37,273 nucleotides of DNA from Clostridia bacterium (GCA_017428525.1 JAFRQQ010000035.1:1-37273), one strand, 5' to 3'; positions 23,254 to 31,265 are shown, counted from the first letter of the stretch. Numbers and translations: made by a program. Notes: generated by a model from the sequence alone, not told the origin.

Positions 23254-24183
23254 TTATTCCAGTGTGATGCGCGGATCGACCACTTTATAGAGGATATCCG
23301 TCACAAGGTTCATGATCACGATCAGCGCCGCAAGGATGATTGTGGTGCCCATGATCATCGGATAATCGCGGTTGGTGATGGAGCTGACGAAGGCGCGGCC
23401 GATGCCGGGCACGGCAAAGATCTGCTCCACGACCAGGGACCCGGTCACGATGTAAGCGAGCATCGGGCCGAAATAGGTCAGCACGGGGATCAGCGAATTC
23501 TTCAGCGCGTGGCCGAAGATGATCCGCGGCCCCGAAACGCCCTTGGCGCGGGCGGTGCGAATGTAATCCTGCCCGAGCACGTCCAGCATGGAGGAGCGCG
23601 TCAGGCGGGTAATATAGGCCATCGGATAGAGCGCGAGCGTGACGATCGGCAGCACAAGGCCGGCGGAGGTCGAGCCGTTGGCGGGCAGCAGCTGCAGCTT
23701 GATGGCAAAGAGCACGAGCAGGAGCGAGCCCATGATGAACGACGGCATGGAAACAAAGGCCGTGGTCAGCACCATGACGATCCGGTCGATCAGCTTATTC
23801 CTGCGCAGCGCGGCGATCGCACCGAGCACGATGCCGACGATCGCGGAGCTGATCGCGGCAAGCAGACCCAGCTTCATCGAGGTGCGCATGCCGTCCGAAA
23901 TGATATCGATGACCATCCGGCCGCGCTGCTTGAGCGACGGGCCGAAATCGAACTTTGTCACGATATCCTTCAGATACGTGCCGTACTGAACCATCAGCGG
24001 CTTATCCAGGCCGTATTTGGCCTCCATCGCCGCCTGCACGGCCGGCGTCGTCGCCTTTTCGCCGACGAAGGGGCCGCCCGGCACAGCGTGCATGACGAAG
24101 AACGTGACCGTGATCACGACCCAGATCGTGAAAATCGCCAGCACGATGCGCTTGCCGATATACAACAGCATTTTTGAATTCAT
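23254..24183 (-). CDS. oppB: Oligopeptide ABC transporter permease
   Basis: The 309-residue membrane protein begins with the typical OppB/DppB segment (YIGKRIVLAIFTIWVVITVTFF) and has about six helices. The EAA loop reads YIRTARAKGVSGPRIIFGHALKNSLIPV, and VVEQIFAVPGIGRAFVSSI is the usual OppB motif. It is the first gene of the oppBCDF-oppA operon, preceded by a good promoter. The substrate class (peptides, nickel or others) rests on the accompanying OppA-type receptor. Confidence 0.92.
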   Translation of the reverse strand: MNSKMLLYIGKRIVLAIFTIWVVITVTFFVMHAVPGGPFVGEKATTPAVQAAMEAKYGLDKPLMVQYGTYLKDIVTKFDFGPSLKQRGRMVIDIISDGMRTSMKLGLLAAISSAIVGIVLGAIAALRRNKLIDRIVMVLTTAFVSMPSFIMGSLLLVLFAIKLQLLPANGSTSAGLVLPIVTLALYPMAYITRLTRSSMLDVLGQDYIRTARAKGVSGPRIIFGHALKNSLIPVLTYFGPMLAYIVTGSLVVEQIFAVPGIGRAFVSSITNRDYPMIMGTTIILAALIVIMNLVTDILYKVVDPRITLE

Positions 24184-24264
24184 CTGTTTCCCGCCTTCCG
24201 GTTTGCTGCCTGCGGAATGCGGCGCCGGCCAAAAAGCCCGCGCGCCCGTCCGCTTCTATTATAT

Positions 24265-24292
24265 ATTATACATAGATTCGAAAAAAAAGCAA
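24265..24292 (-). promoter_or_regulatory. Promoter of the opp operon
   Basis: On the - strand TTGCTT (24292-24287), a 16-bp spacer and a perfect TATAAT (24270-24265) put the start near 24258, leaving a leader of about 75 bases before oppB. Confidence 0.7.
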
Positions 24293-24377
24293 TTCATTCT
24301 CCGCAATATAGCCGCAGAATAATACACAAAATCTGTGCTCTGTGTGTACTTTTAGCGCTTCGGACGCCGCCGGGCGG

Positions 24378-24830
24378 TCACACCTCGAGCGCAAAGGTCA
24401 GATCGCCGTTTTCGCATTTGCCGTCGGTTTTCACGAGAATCCGGACGGTCCCGGGCGATAGTTTGCCGCCGGTCGCCTGCACTTCCTCCCCGTCGCGCAG
24501 GGTAAACAGCGCGGTCTCGTCATCGCCGGAGACGCAGGTGACCGTGAGCGCGCCGGTTTCCAGTTTCGCGGTATAGCGGATGCGCGCCGACGCGTCCTTG
24601 CATTTCAGACGAAAGACCATCGTGCCCTCAAAGGAATAGAAACTCATAAACGCGGAATCGGCATCGTTGGAATGCACAAAACCGACCGCGTGATAGTTTG
24701 ACTTGTAGCCCCCGCAGCCGCTCAGCCCGAGCAGGGAGAGCAGCAGCGCCGCCGCGAGCAGCAGGGCGACGGGTCTGCGGATGAACCGCTTTGTTTGCGC
24801 GCGCGCCGCAGTCGTTGCTTCAAGCGCCAT
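24378..24830 (-). CDS. Small lipoprotein of unknown function
   Basis: The 150-residue product has a basic N-terminal stretch of about 20 residues, a hydrophobic core (21-35) and a lipobox LSGC giving lipidated Cys39. The mature ~110 residues are beta-rich with no recognised domain (MVFRLKCKDASARIRYTAKL, then TVTCVSGDDETALFTLRDGE). The ATG at 24830 is chosen because AAAAGGAGG lies 7 bases upstream; an ATG at 24848 is weaker. It lies 43 bases after the second chromate-transporter half gene and may be the last gene of the tup-chr operon. The name reflects location only. Confidence 0.75.
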   Translation of the reverse strand: MALEATTAARAQTKRFIRRPVALLLAAALLLSLLGLSGCGGYKSNYHAVGFVHSNDADSAFMSFYSFEGTMVFRLKCKDASARIRYTAKLETGALTVTCVSGDDETALFTLRDGEEVQATGGKLSPGTVRILVKTDGKCENGDLTFALEV

Positions 24831-24873
24831 GATGCGCCTCCTTTTCACAGATGCAAGTCGCCGTTTTCTCCGG

Positions 24874-25437
24874 TCAGACCGCGTACAGCGCGATCCCCGC
24901 CGCGCCGGAGAGCAGGATCAGCAGGATCGGCGACATCCCGCGTTTTGTGAATTTCCTCGACGCAAAATAGACCGCCGCGAGCAGCGCCGTCAGAAGCAGC
25001 GCCTTCCAATCGATCACCGGCGCCTGCACGGAGCCGATCACATTGTTCAGCGCCAGAAAGACGCCGGTCGCGAGGATGATGCCGGCGATCGTGGGCCGGA
25101 GCGTGCCGAACGCGGCGCGGAAGCCTTCGCTCGTCAGCGCTTTTTTCAGCGCCTTTGTCAGCAGCAGGATCACAACGAACGCCGGCAGCACCACCGCAAG
25201 CGTGGCCGCAATCGCGCCGGGGACACCGGCCTGCACGCTGCCGATATAGGTGGCCAGATTGACCATGATCGGCCCGGGCGTGCTTTCGCTGACCGCGATC
25301 AGCTCCGAGAGCCGCGCGTCGTCGAGCCAGCCGTTGGCCAGCACGGTTTCGCGGATCAGCGGCACCGCGGCATAGCCGCCGCCGAAGGTGAACGCGCCGA
25401 CCTTCAGAAAGGCGAGAAAGAGCCGTAGGATCTTCAT
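24874..25437 (-). CDS. Chromate transporter family protein (second half gene of a pair)
   Basis: The 187-residue membrane protein of the CHR family has the hallmark N-terminal FLKVGAFTFGGGYAAVPLI and the SESTPGPIMVNLATYIG segment, followed by about four more helices. Short CHR proteins occur as adjacent pairs that together correspond to one full-length ChrA. The start ATG overlaps the stop of the preceding half gene by 4 bases, implying coupled translation. Full-length relatives export chromate; other oxyanions are possible. The context with tupABC suggests tungstate/molybdate/chromate homeostasis (inference). Confidence 0.9.
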   Translation of the reverse strand: MKILRLFLAFLKVGAFTFGGGYAAVPLIRETVLANGWLDDARLSELIAVSESTPGPIMVNLATYIGSVQAGVPGAIAATLAVVLPAFVVILLLTKALKKALTSEGFRAAFGTLRPTIAGIILATGVFLALNNVIGSVQAPVIDWKALLLTALLAAVYFASRKFTKRGMSPILLILLSGAAGIALYAV

Positions 25438-26006
25438 TGCGCCTGCCCTCCCCTCCGCCTGCGGCCGATCAGATACAGCGCAAGGCCGACCGCCGCGCCC
25501 AGAAGCATGAGCGCAATCGTGGAAATGTGCAGCGCGAAAAGATTGATTGCCATCATCAGCAGGAACGCGCCCGCGCCGACCAGGACGGTCGGCAGGGTTT
25601 TCGGCAGTTTCGAAAAGAGCCGCACCGCCGCGTCGACAATCAGGATGCCCACGGCGATCTTGATGCCGGCAAACGCGCCCGCGACCCATTTGTTTTCGAG
25701 AAACCGGTCAAGGAAAAAAGAGAGCAGCAAAATTATGACAAAGGAAGGCACGATCATGCCAAGCGTCGCCGCCACCGCGCCGGGAATTCCCTTCTGCCGG
25801 TGGCCGACAAAGGTGGCGCAGTTGATCGCAACCGGGCCGGGCGAGGATTCGGCCAGCGCAGGCAGCGCCGCCATTTCCTCCTCGCTCAGCCATTGCTTCT
25901 GCTCGACGCAGACCCGCTCGATCATCGGCAGCATCGCATAGCCGCCGCCGAAGGTGAACGCGCCGATTTTCGCAAACTGCAGAAATAATTCGATCAGCTG
26001 TTTCAT
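25434..26006 (-). CDS. Chromate transporter family protein (first half gene of a pair)
   Basis: The 190-residue membrane protein shows the same CHR pattern as its neighbour: FAKIGAFTFGGGYAMLPMIE at the start, then LAESSPGPVAINCATFVGHRQKG, then hydrophobic helices and a basic C-terminal tail (GRRRRGG). It is the upstream member of the pair and overlaps the next by 4 bases. It begins 27 bases after tupC, with AAGGAAG as a rather distant ribosome site. The tight spacing argues for cotranscription with tupABC. Confidence 0.9.
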   Translation of the reverse strand: MKQLIELFLQFAKIGAFTFGGGYAMLPMIERVCVEQKQWLSEEEMAALPALAESSPGPVAINCATFVGHRQKGIPGAVAATLGMIVPSFVIILLLSFFLDRFLENKWVAGAFAGIKIAVGILIVDAAVRLFSKLPKTLPTVLVGAGAFLLMMAINLFALHISTIALMLLGAAVGLALYLIGRRRRGGQAQ

Positions 26007-26033
26007 AAGATCATCGTTTCTTCCTTTGCGGAT

Positions 26034-26687
26034 TCAGAGCTTCCAGCCGGCCGTAAAGCTCTTTGCCCACTGTGTTTCGGGGTTTGCAAGGATCGCCTCC
26101 GGCGCGCCGTCCGCTTCGACATTGCCGCCGTTGAGGACGATCAGCCGGTCGGCGGCATGGAGCGCGAGCGCCGGCGAATGCGTGCTCATGACCACGGTGC
26201 AGCCGCAGGCGGCCCGATAGGCCTCGATCGCCTTGACCACCAGCGCGGCGCCGGCGGCGTCGCAGGCAGAGGTCGGCTCGTCAAGCAGCAGCAGCGCGCA
26301 GTCCTGCGAGAGCACTCTGCACAGCGAGAGCCGCTGCAGCTCGCCGCCCGAGAGCGAGGTCGCTTTTTTCTCCGAGAGATGATCGAGTCCGAGCTGCTGA
26401 AGCAGCCGGTCCGCTTCGGCTCTGTCCGCGCGGGTGAGCTGAATATTTCTTCGCAGATCGCCGCGGAAGGCATAGGCCTGCTGCGGCATATAGAGCTTTT
26501 GCTCCGGCGTTTCGACCGTGCCCGCGGTCGCTTTGATCAGACCGGCAAGGATGCGCAGGAGCGTGGTCTTGCCGCTGCCGTTTGCGCCGGCGAGCGCAAC
26601 GGTTTCCCCCTGCGCGATCGTCAGCTGCGGCAGATCGAGCACCGTGCGTTCGCCGTAGCGTTTTTTTAAGTTTCTGATCTCAACCAT
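26034..26687 (-). CDS. tupC: Tungstate ABC transporter ATP-binding protein
   Basis: The 217-residue ABC ATPase has Walker A GANGSGKTT (34-42), a Q-loop glutamine in MPQQAY, signature LSGGELQRLSLCR, Walker B ALLLLDEPTSACD and the H-loop in VVMSTHSPALAL. It energises oxyanion uptake with TupB. The ATG at 26687 lies 7 bases after GGAG and overlaps tupB by 8 bases; the ATG at 26693 would be too close to the ribosome site. There is no C-terminal MOP/TOBE domain, which fits TupC rather than ModC. Confidence 0.88.
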   Translation of the reverse strand: MVEIRNLKKRYGERTVLDLPQLTIAQGETVALAGANGSGKTTLLRILAGLIKATAGTVETPEQKLYMPQQAYAFRGDLRRNIQLTRADRAEADRLLQQLGLDHLSEKKATSLSGGELQRLSLCRVLSQDCALLLLDEPTSACDAAGAALVVKAIEAYRAACGCTVVMSTHSPALALHAADRLIVLNGGNVEADGAPEAILANPETQWAKSFTAGWKL

Positions 26688-27366
26688 CGGCATGCTCCTT
26701 TACGATAAACGACGCGAGCGCGTTGACGGCAAAGGCAATGAGCAAAAGGATGATGCCGAGCGCGAGCGCGAATGAGAATTTGCCCTTGTTCGTTTCGAGC
26801 ATGATCGCCGTGGTCATCACGCGCGTTTTCCACTGGATGTTGCCGCCGACGATACTCACCGCGCCGACCTCGGCAATGGAGCGCCCGAACGCGTTGAGCA
26901 CGACCGAAAACAGCGAGGAGCGCCCTTCGCGGATGCAAAGGGCGGCAGTGCGCACGCCGGAAAAGCCGAGCCCGCGCGCGGTTTCGATCACCGGCTTCGA
27001 GGCGCTCTCGATGAAGGACGACGACAGACCGATGACGACGGGCGTGATCAGCAGCACCTGCGCCACGACCATGACGCGGACCGTGAACAGCATCTGCAGC
27101 CTGCCGAACGGCCCGTAATGCGTGAAGAGCATATACACGATGAGGCCTGCCACCACCGGCGGCAAGCCCATGAGCGTGTGGATCAGTTTTTTAAGGAACG
27201 CTTTCCCCCGAAAGGATTTTGAGCCGATCAGCGCGCCGAGCGGCAGCCCGATCAGGCAGGAGATCACCGTGGAGAAAAACGACATTCTCAGCGTAACGCC
27301 GATGATCTGCAGCAGCTCCTTATCGGGGGGGAACAGCAATTCAAACGCTTGCCTGAAACTATCCAT
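26680..27366 (-). CDS. tupB: Tungstate ABC transporter permease
   Basis: The 228-residue permease has about five to six helices and the ABC EAA-type loop (ETARGLGFSGVRTAALCIREGRSS). The family segment FGRSIAEVGAVSIVGGNI is characteristic of TupB. Its neighbours TupA and TupC and the VVAGLIVYMLFTHYGPFG segment agree. It starts 3 bases after tupA ends and overlaps tupC. It forms the homodimeric membrane channel for tungstate. Confidence 0.92.
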   Translation of the reverse strand: MDSFRQAFELLFPPDKELLQIIGVTLRMSFFSTVISCLIGLPLGALIGSKSFRGKAFLKKLIHTLMGLPPVVAGLIVYMLFTHYGPFGRLQMLFTVRVMVVAQVLLITPVVIGLSSSFIESASKPVIETARGLGFSGVRTAALCIREGRSSLFSVVLNAFGRSIAEVGAVSIVGGNIQWKTRVMTTAIMLETNKGKFSFALALGIILLLIAFAVNALASFIVKEHADG

Positions 27367-27369
27367 TCA

Positions 27370-28257
27370 TTATTTTTCAAGCAGATAAAACAGCGCGGCG
27401 CCGTATTGCGCTTCGCCGTATTTCGCGATCATCTCGCTCGCTTCATCGGAAAGCATCCAGTCGATGAACGCCTGCGCACCCACGACGTTGATCCCGTCGA
27501 TCTTTTCGGGATTGACGGCGATCAGGGAGTAGGTATTCTTCATATCGTCGCCTTCGGCAAGCACGATGTCAAGATCGAGCGTATCCTTCATCGACAGGAA
27601 GGTCGCCTTGTCGGTCAGGCAGTAGGCCTGCTGCTCGCTCGCCATGGTCAGGCACGCGCCCATGCCCTGGCCTGCGCTGATGTACCAGGCGTCTTCTGCG
27701 GGATCGGGCTTCTCATCGCCCCAGATCTTGAGCTCGGCCTTATGCGTGCCGCTCTCGTCGCCGCGGGAGATGAACTTGCTTTCGCTCTCGCGGATCTTGC
27801 CGAACGCGGTTGCCGCGTCCGCGCTGTCCTTCACGCCCGCGGGATCATCCTTCGGGCCGACGATGACAAAGTAGTTATACATAAAGGGCAGACGCTCCAC
27901 GCCGTAGCCGTCGGCAATGAATTCCTCCTCGGACGCCTTGGCGTGCACGAGAATGACGTCCGCGTTGCCGTCGATCGCCTTCTGGATCGCGGCGCCGGTG
28001 CCTGCGGACTGCACCTCGACCTTGTAGCCGGTTTTCGCCTCAAAGGTCGGAAGCAGGTAGGGAAGCAGGCCGGAATCGTTGACCGACGTGGTTGTTGACA
28101 GACGGATCACCATGTTTGCCGGGGTTTCAACCGGCGCTTCGGTCGTCACGTCTGCGGGCGCCGCAGTCGTTTCCTCTGCGGGCGTCTGCTTCGCTCCGCA
28201 AGCGGCAAAGCCCGCCAGCATCACGAGCGCGAGAAGAATCGCAAACAGTTTTTTCAT
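27370..28257 (-). CDS. tupA: Tungstate ABC transporter substrate-binding lipoprotein
   Basis: The 295-residue protein has a lipoprotein signal ending GFAAC (Cys20), a Thr/Pro/Ala-rich linker (21-48), then the TupA oxyanion site STTTSVNDSGLL (54-65). Further typical segments are FISRGDESGTHKAE and the GQGMGACLTMASEQQAY region. TupA proteins bind tungstate with high selectivity over molybdate. AAGGAG precedes the ATG. This is the first gene of the operon; its leader carries the duplicated promoter/RNA element described separately. Tungsten would feed molybdopterin-type W enzymes, not seen here. Confidence 0.93.
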   Translation of the reverse strand: MKKLFAILLALVMLAGFAACGAKQTPAEETTAAPADVTTEAPVETPANMVIRLSTTTSVNDSGLLPYLLPTFEAKTGYKVEVQSAGTGAAIQKAIDGNADVILVHAKASEEEFIADGYGVERLPFMYNYFVIVGPKDDPAGVKDSADAATAFGKIRESESKFISRGDESGTHKAELKIWGDEKPDPAEDAWYISAGQGMGACLTMASEQQAYCLTDKATFLSMKDTLDLDIVLAEGDDMKNTYSLIAVNPEKIDGINVVGAQAFIDWMLSDEASEMIAKYGEAQYGAALFYLLEK

Positions 28258-28338
28258 GATATTCGCTCCTTTTCAAACACGGAAGGCACCGCCGTTTCCC
28301 GCGATCCCCTTCAGCCGATGATCAGAATTTCGGCTGCG

Positions 28339-28393
28339 TCTTACCCCGCATATGCTGCCACTTAGCCGGATAAGATCGGGCAATATCATTGCC
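28339..28393 (-). ncRNA. Candidate structured leader RNA upstream of tupA
   Basis: As - strand RNA: hairpin P1 is GGCAAT-GAT-ATTGCC (28393-28379). P2 pairs TCTTATCC (28375-28368) with GGGGTAAGA (28347-28339) over 8 bp. The P2 loop GGCT (28367-28364) can pair with AGCC at 28335-28332, forming an H-type pseudoknot. It does not match any riboswitch consensus I can recall. Confidence 0.4.
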
Positions 28394-28396
28394 TCT

Positions 28397-28425
28397 ATCA
28401 TACCACAGAACGCGAGAGAAATAAA
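28397..28425 (-). promoter_or_regulatory. Promoter of the tup-chr operon (within copy 1)
   Basis: On the - strand TTTATT (28425-28420), a 17-bp spacer and TATGAT (28402-28397) put the start near 28390, about 130 bases before tupA. Confidence 0.6.
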
Positions 28426-28506
28426 GTATTATTTTGAAGAAAAATCAAAAATGCAGCCCGCCGGTGCGCCCGAAGCGCTTGCGGCGCAAAGCCTTCTGCA
28501 ACGCAG

Positions 28507-28537
28507 AAAAAAAGCAGGCCGTAAGACCTGCTTTTTT
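28507..28537. terminator. Bidirectional terminator after the MBOAT gene
   Basis: Seven A, then GCAGG (28514-28518), CCTGC (28527-28531) and six T. A near copy lies at 34435-34463. Confidence 0.8.
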
Positions 28538-28648
28538 CGTAATGAATCAGATGGGTCGGTCCGTGTCAGCGACGCGTCGGGATCCTCCCTGTTTCTCCAC
28601 CTCAACCGACGGCCGTCAAACGCCGCCGGCGGGAGCTTGAACGACGGG

Positions 28649-30031
28649 CTAAAACTGGAAATAGACGAACGGATTCTCACCCGTATATGCAAGCGCCAGA
28701 ATCAGGCCGAGCACAGTGAAGAAAACCGTCAGACCCCCGACGCTGTCAAGATTGAGGATCGGATAATACCCGTTTGTCGTCTGCTCTCCGCGCGATTTCA
28801 CCTCCGCGGCAATCGAGCAGGCGACCAGAAGCACAAGCGCGACAATGGACCATGTGAACGGCTGCCGAATGCCGTCTTGCAGCGTAAAGATCCCCTTGAT
28901 GACGATCCAGGCGGTCGAGAAAGAATCTGCGCGGAAGAAGATCCATGTAAATGTAATAAACAGAAATGTTGCGACAATTTTGATCGCGCGGAGGATTCCC
29001 GTCCTGCTTTTTTCATGTCTGATCTTATCAAGGCATAACGCCAGACCGTTAATGCCGCCCCAGAACACAAACGTCCAGTTTGCGCCGTGCCAGAGTCCGC
29101 CGAGCAGCATCGTCAGCATCAGGTTGATATACTGCCGCGCTTTTCCCTTCCGGTTGCCGCCGAGCGGGATATAGAGATATTCTTTCAGCCAGGTTGAAAG
29201 ACTGATATGCCACCGGCGCCAGAATTCCGTCGCGCTTTGTGAGATATACGGCAGATTGAAGTTTTTGTTGAAATCATAACCGAGACATTTCGCGCAGCCG
29301 ATCGCCATATCCGAATAACCGGAGAAGTCAAAATAGATCTGGAGCGAATAGGAGATCGCCGCAAACACGATCGTCGCCCAGTGAAACGCCGCCGGCTTGC
29401 TGTAGACGTCGTCAACAAAAACGGAAATGTGGTCGGCCAGCACGATCTTTTTGAACAAACCGAACGCAAACACCTGCAAGCCCCACTTGAGGTTGTCAAC
29501 GGATACCGTGCGGCGTTCCCGAAGCTGCGGCAGGAAATCCGCCGCGCGCACAATCGGTCCGGCAACAAGCTGAGGGAAGAAGCTGATATACAGTGCCAGC
29601 TTGATAAAATCGGTTTCGACAGGAATTTTCTTCCGCCGCACATCAATCACATAGCTCAGGGCCTGAAATGTGTAGAAGGAGATGCCGACCGGAAGAATGA
29701 TGCGCAGCGCGCCAAGCTCTTTCCCGACAATCGCCGCGGCAGAACCGAGGAAAAAGTTGAAATACTTGAAAAAGCCGAGCACCGCAAGCGGGACCACAAC
29801 GCCCGTAATGAAAACAGGTTTCAGATGCGAGTATTTCGCGGTAAAATACGAGGAGACTGTCACAAAGAGCAGCAAAAAGCAAAAGCGCCAATCCCAGTAG
29901 CCGTAGAAGAAATAGCTTGCGGCCAGCAGAAAGAACTCTTTCACCCGCTGCGGAAACAGCTTGTCAATGATCACCGTCCCGCTCAACACAACGGCGAAGA
30001 AGATCAGAAAGTCAATCGAAGCAAAAGACAT
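28649..30031 (-). CDS. MBOAT O-acyltransferase (AlgI/PatA-like)
   Basis: The 460-residue multi-pass membrane protein has the MBOAT features: SYFFYGYWDWRFC near the start, ILPVGISFYTFQALSYVIDV, FFPQLVAGPIVRAADFLPQL, and the WRRWHISLSTWLKEYLYIPLGG block (His275). The catalytic histidine is His315 in GGLWHGANW. Relatives move acyl (usually acetyl) groups across the membrane for O-acetylation of alginate, peptidoglycan or other surface glycans together with an SGNH-like partner. That partner is the upstream gene, whose stop overlaps this start (TAATG). GGAGGTG lies just upstream, within the partner's coding end. The acceptor polymer is unknown. By eye the gene is less GC-rich than the opp and tup genes. 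Confidence 0.93.
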   Translation of the reverse strand: MSFASIDFLIFFAVVLSGTVIIDKLFPQRVKEFFLLAASYFFYGYWDWRFCFLLLFVTVSSYFTAKYSHLKPVFITGVVVPLAVLGFFKYFNFFLGSAAAIVGKELGALRIILPVGISFYTFQALSYVIDVRRKKIPVETDFIKLALYISFFPQLVAGPIVRAADFLPQLRERRTVSVDNLKWGLQVFAFGLFKKIVLADHISVFVDDVYSKPAAFHWATIVFAAISYSLQIYFDFSGYSDMAIGCAKCLGYDFNKNFNLPYISQSATEFWRRWHISLSTWLKEYLYIPLGGNRKGKARQYINLMLTMLLGGLWHGANWTFVFWGGINGLALCLDKIRHEKSRTGILRAIKIVATFLFITFTWIFFRADSFSTAWIVIKGIFTLQDGIRQPFTWSIVALVLLVACSIAAEVKSRGEQTTNGYYPILNLDSVGGLTVFFTVLGLILALAYTGENPFVYFQF

Positions 30032-31044
30032 TACGCCACCTCCGTAATCAGCTTATAAAGCTCATCTGCAATCATGGCGTGCCCGCGCTTATTCAAATGG
30101 CCGGTGCCGACTGACGTGTTGACAAAGCCATAGGGAAGCGTGTGGTCTTTCTCGTATTCGGATAAAAACCGGTCGCGCATATCCAGATAATGAATCCCGT
30201 TTTCCCGGCAGAGCGCTCCGAGCTGATCCGACGCAAGGCTGCTTCCGGTGATTCGCATCGTTCCGTCGAAATCGATCGCGATCCCCGGGTGATACATAAT
30301 GATGAGCGCCGCGTTATGCTCGCGCGCGATCCCGCTGATCTTCTGCAGCAGCGCCGAGAGCAATTCGCCGTTGTTGCTTTCTTCAACCGTTTCAGGCGCC
30401 TGTGCCGCGGGTGTTGCAAAGTCAGCGTCGCCGACCTGCTCTCCTTTGAAATTCATGAACTGCGCATAGAGAAGACGAAGATACTGGTTCTTCTGCAGAA
30501 GCCCCAGGATGCCTCCGGCATGCGAAGGGATCTCTGCGGTTGTTCCGTTGACTGCGTCGGTCAGCGCTTCATCAGAAAAGAGGCAATCTTCGGTTTCAAT
30601 AATGAGATAGGACGGACTGTATCGTTCCAATGCCGCTTCAAGGTTGCCGCAGCAGGTCAGGAAATTATGACCGGAGATCCCGATGTTATAAACGGTCCGA
30701 TCGCCCATGCGTTCATTCAGCTGCCCCGCAAGCGATTCGTCCATGGCAACCTGAAATGCTTCCATATGAGAGGACCCCATAATCAGCACATCTACGTCAA
30801 CATCATCGGAATACGCAAACAGATCGGTGAAGCCTTCATTATTGGTTTTTCCCCATGCGAATCCCTCGGTTCCGCGCGAGAAGAACACATGCGGCTCCCA
30901 TTTGTAATCTGTGGTGCCCTCGTTGTTTTCGCAGTGAACCGGGACATTATAGTAAAAAAAGCAAAACAGTGTTAAAATCAGGAATGCAAGCATACCGGAC
31001 AATAACACTTTGAAAAAAGCCTTTGCGATCTGATTTCCTTTCAC
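30031..31044 (-). CDS. Membrane-anchored SGNH-type acyl-transfer partner protein
   Basis: The 337-residue protein (from GTG 31044) has one N-terminal transmembrane helix (about 8-31) and an external domain. LIMGSSHMEAFQ (around 87-98) supplies the SGNH nucleophile Ser, NIGISGHNF the Gly/Asn blocks, and GHLNKRGH near the C terminus the catalytic histidine. It resembles AlgX/AlgJ/DltD-type partners that receive acyl groups exported by an MBOAT protein and put them on a surface polymer. The start is uncertain: TTG 31065 opens the frame, but AGGTGGGG (31059-31052) is best placed for GTG 31044. The gene stop overlaps the MBOAT start by one base. Confidence 0.82.
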   Translation of the reverse strand: MKGNQIAKAFFKVLLSGMLAFLILTLFCFFYYNVPVHCENNEGTTDYKWEPHVFFSRGTEGFAWGKTNNEGFTDLFAYSDDVDVDVLIMGSSHMEAFQVAMDESLAGQLNERMGDRTVYNIGISGHNFLTCCGNLEAALERYSPSYLIIETEDCLFSDEALTDAVNGTTAEIPSHAGGILGLLQKNQYLRLLYAQFMNFKGEQVGDADFATPAAQAPETVEESNNGELLSALLQKISGIAREHNAALIIMYHPGIAIDFDGTMRITGSSLASDQLGALCRENGIHYLDMRDRFLSEYEKDHTLPYGFVNTSVGTGHLNKRGHAMIADELYKLITEVA

Positions 31045-31101
31045 GTTCACACCCCACCTTGTCAACCAGTCTGCTTATCATCAAATAAGAATATCAGACG
31101 T

Positions 31102-31129
31102 ATTATAACACAAAACGGCATGAAATGCC
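31102..31129 (-). promoter_or_regulatory. Extended -10 promoter of the SGNH-MBOAT operon with inverted repeat
   Basis: On the - strand TGTTATAAT places TATAAT at 31107-31102 with a TG extension. No good -35 is seen. Instead the inverted repeat GGCAT-GAA-ATGCC (31117-31129) covers that position, a plausible activator or repressor site. Confidence 0.5.
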
Positions 31130-31265
31130 ATACCCTGAACGGTTTTTTCGCATGCCGAAAAAGCCGAAAACTGCTGCCGGATCCTTGAAGAAAAGCGGCT
31201 TTCCATCTTCCGCAAGCAAGCCGTGAATCGTTGCACATTCTCTGTTCTTCATGTGTAGGATTCAC

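Larger units (their letters stand above)
28327..28464 (-). repeat. 138-bp duplicated promoter/leader element, copy 1 (tup)
   Basis: This segment is 98% identical to 31266-31402 (two substitutions and one further substitution or 1-bp indel in an A run), in the same orientation. It contains a promoter and about 65 bases of transcribed leader. Copy 1 leads into tupA. Confidence 0.9.
28258..28648. other. Intergenic region: tup leader, promoter and MBOAT terminator
   Basis: No gene is seen. From right to left it holds about 110 featureless bases after the MBOAT stop, a terminator (28507-28537), the 138-bp duplicated element (28327-28464) with the tup promoter, and the remaining leader with a possible alternative hairpin. 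CGGCTG (28331-28336) can pair with CAGCCG (28312-28317), which would compete with the proposed pseudoknot. Confidence 0.7.

Noticed and set aside
22171..24177. 668-codon open frame on the + strand, very His/Asp/Arg-rich
   Set aside because: It is antisense to oppC and oppB, with a low-complexity composition typical of shadow frames.
25438..25689. 84-codon N-terminal extension of the second chromate-transporter half gene
   Set aside because: It lies out of frame within the first half gene and is Arg/Gly-rich. The 4-base ATGA overlap fixes the true start.
28339..28393. Fluoride (crcB) riboswitch upstream of tupA
   Set aside because: The first hairpin superficially resembles the fluoride P1, but the conserved downstream GGCTGATG and CTAC-type elements are absent.
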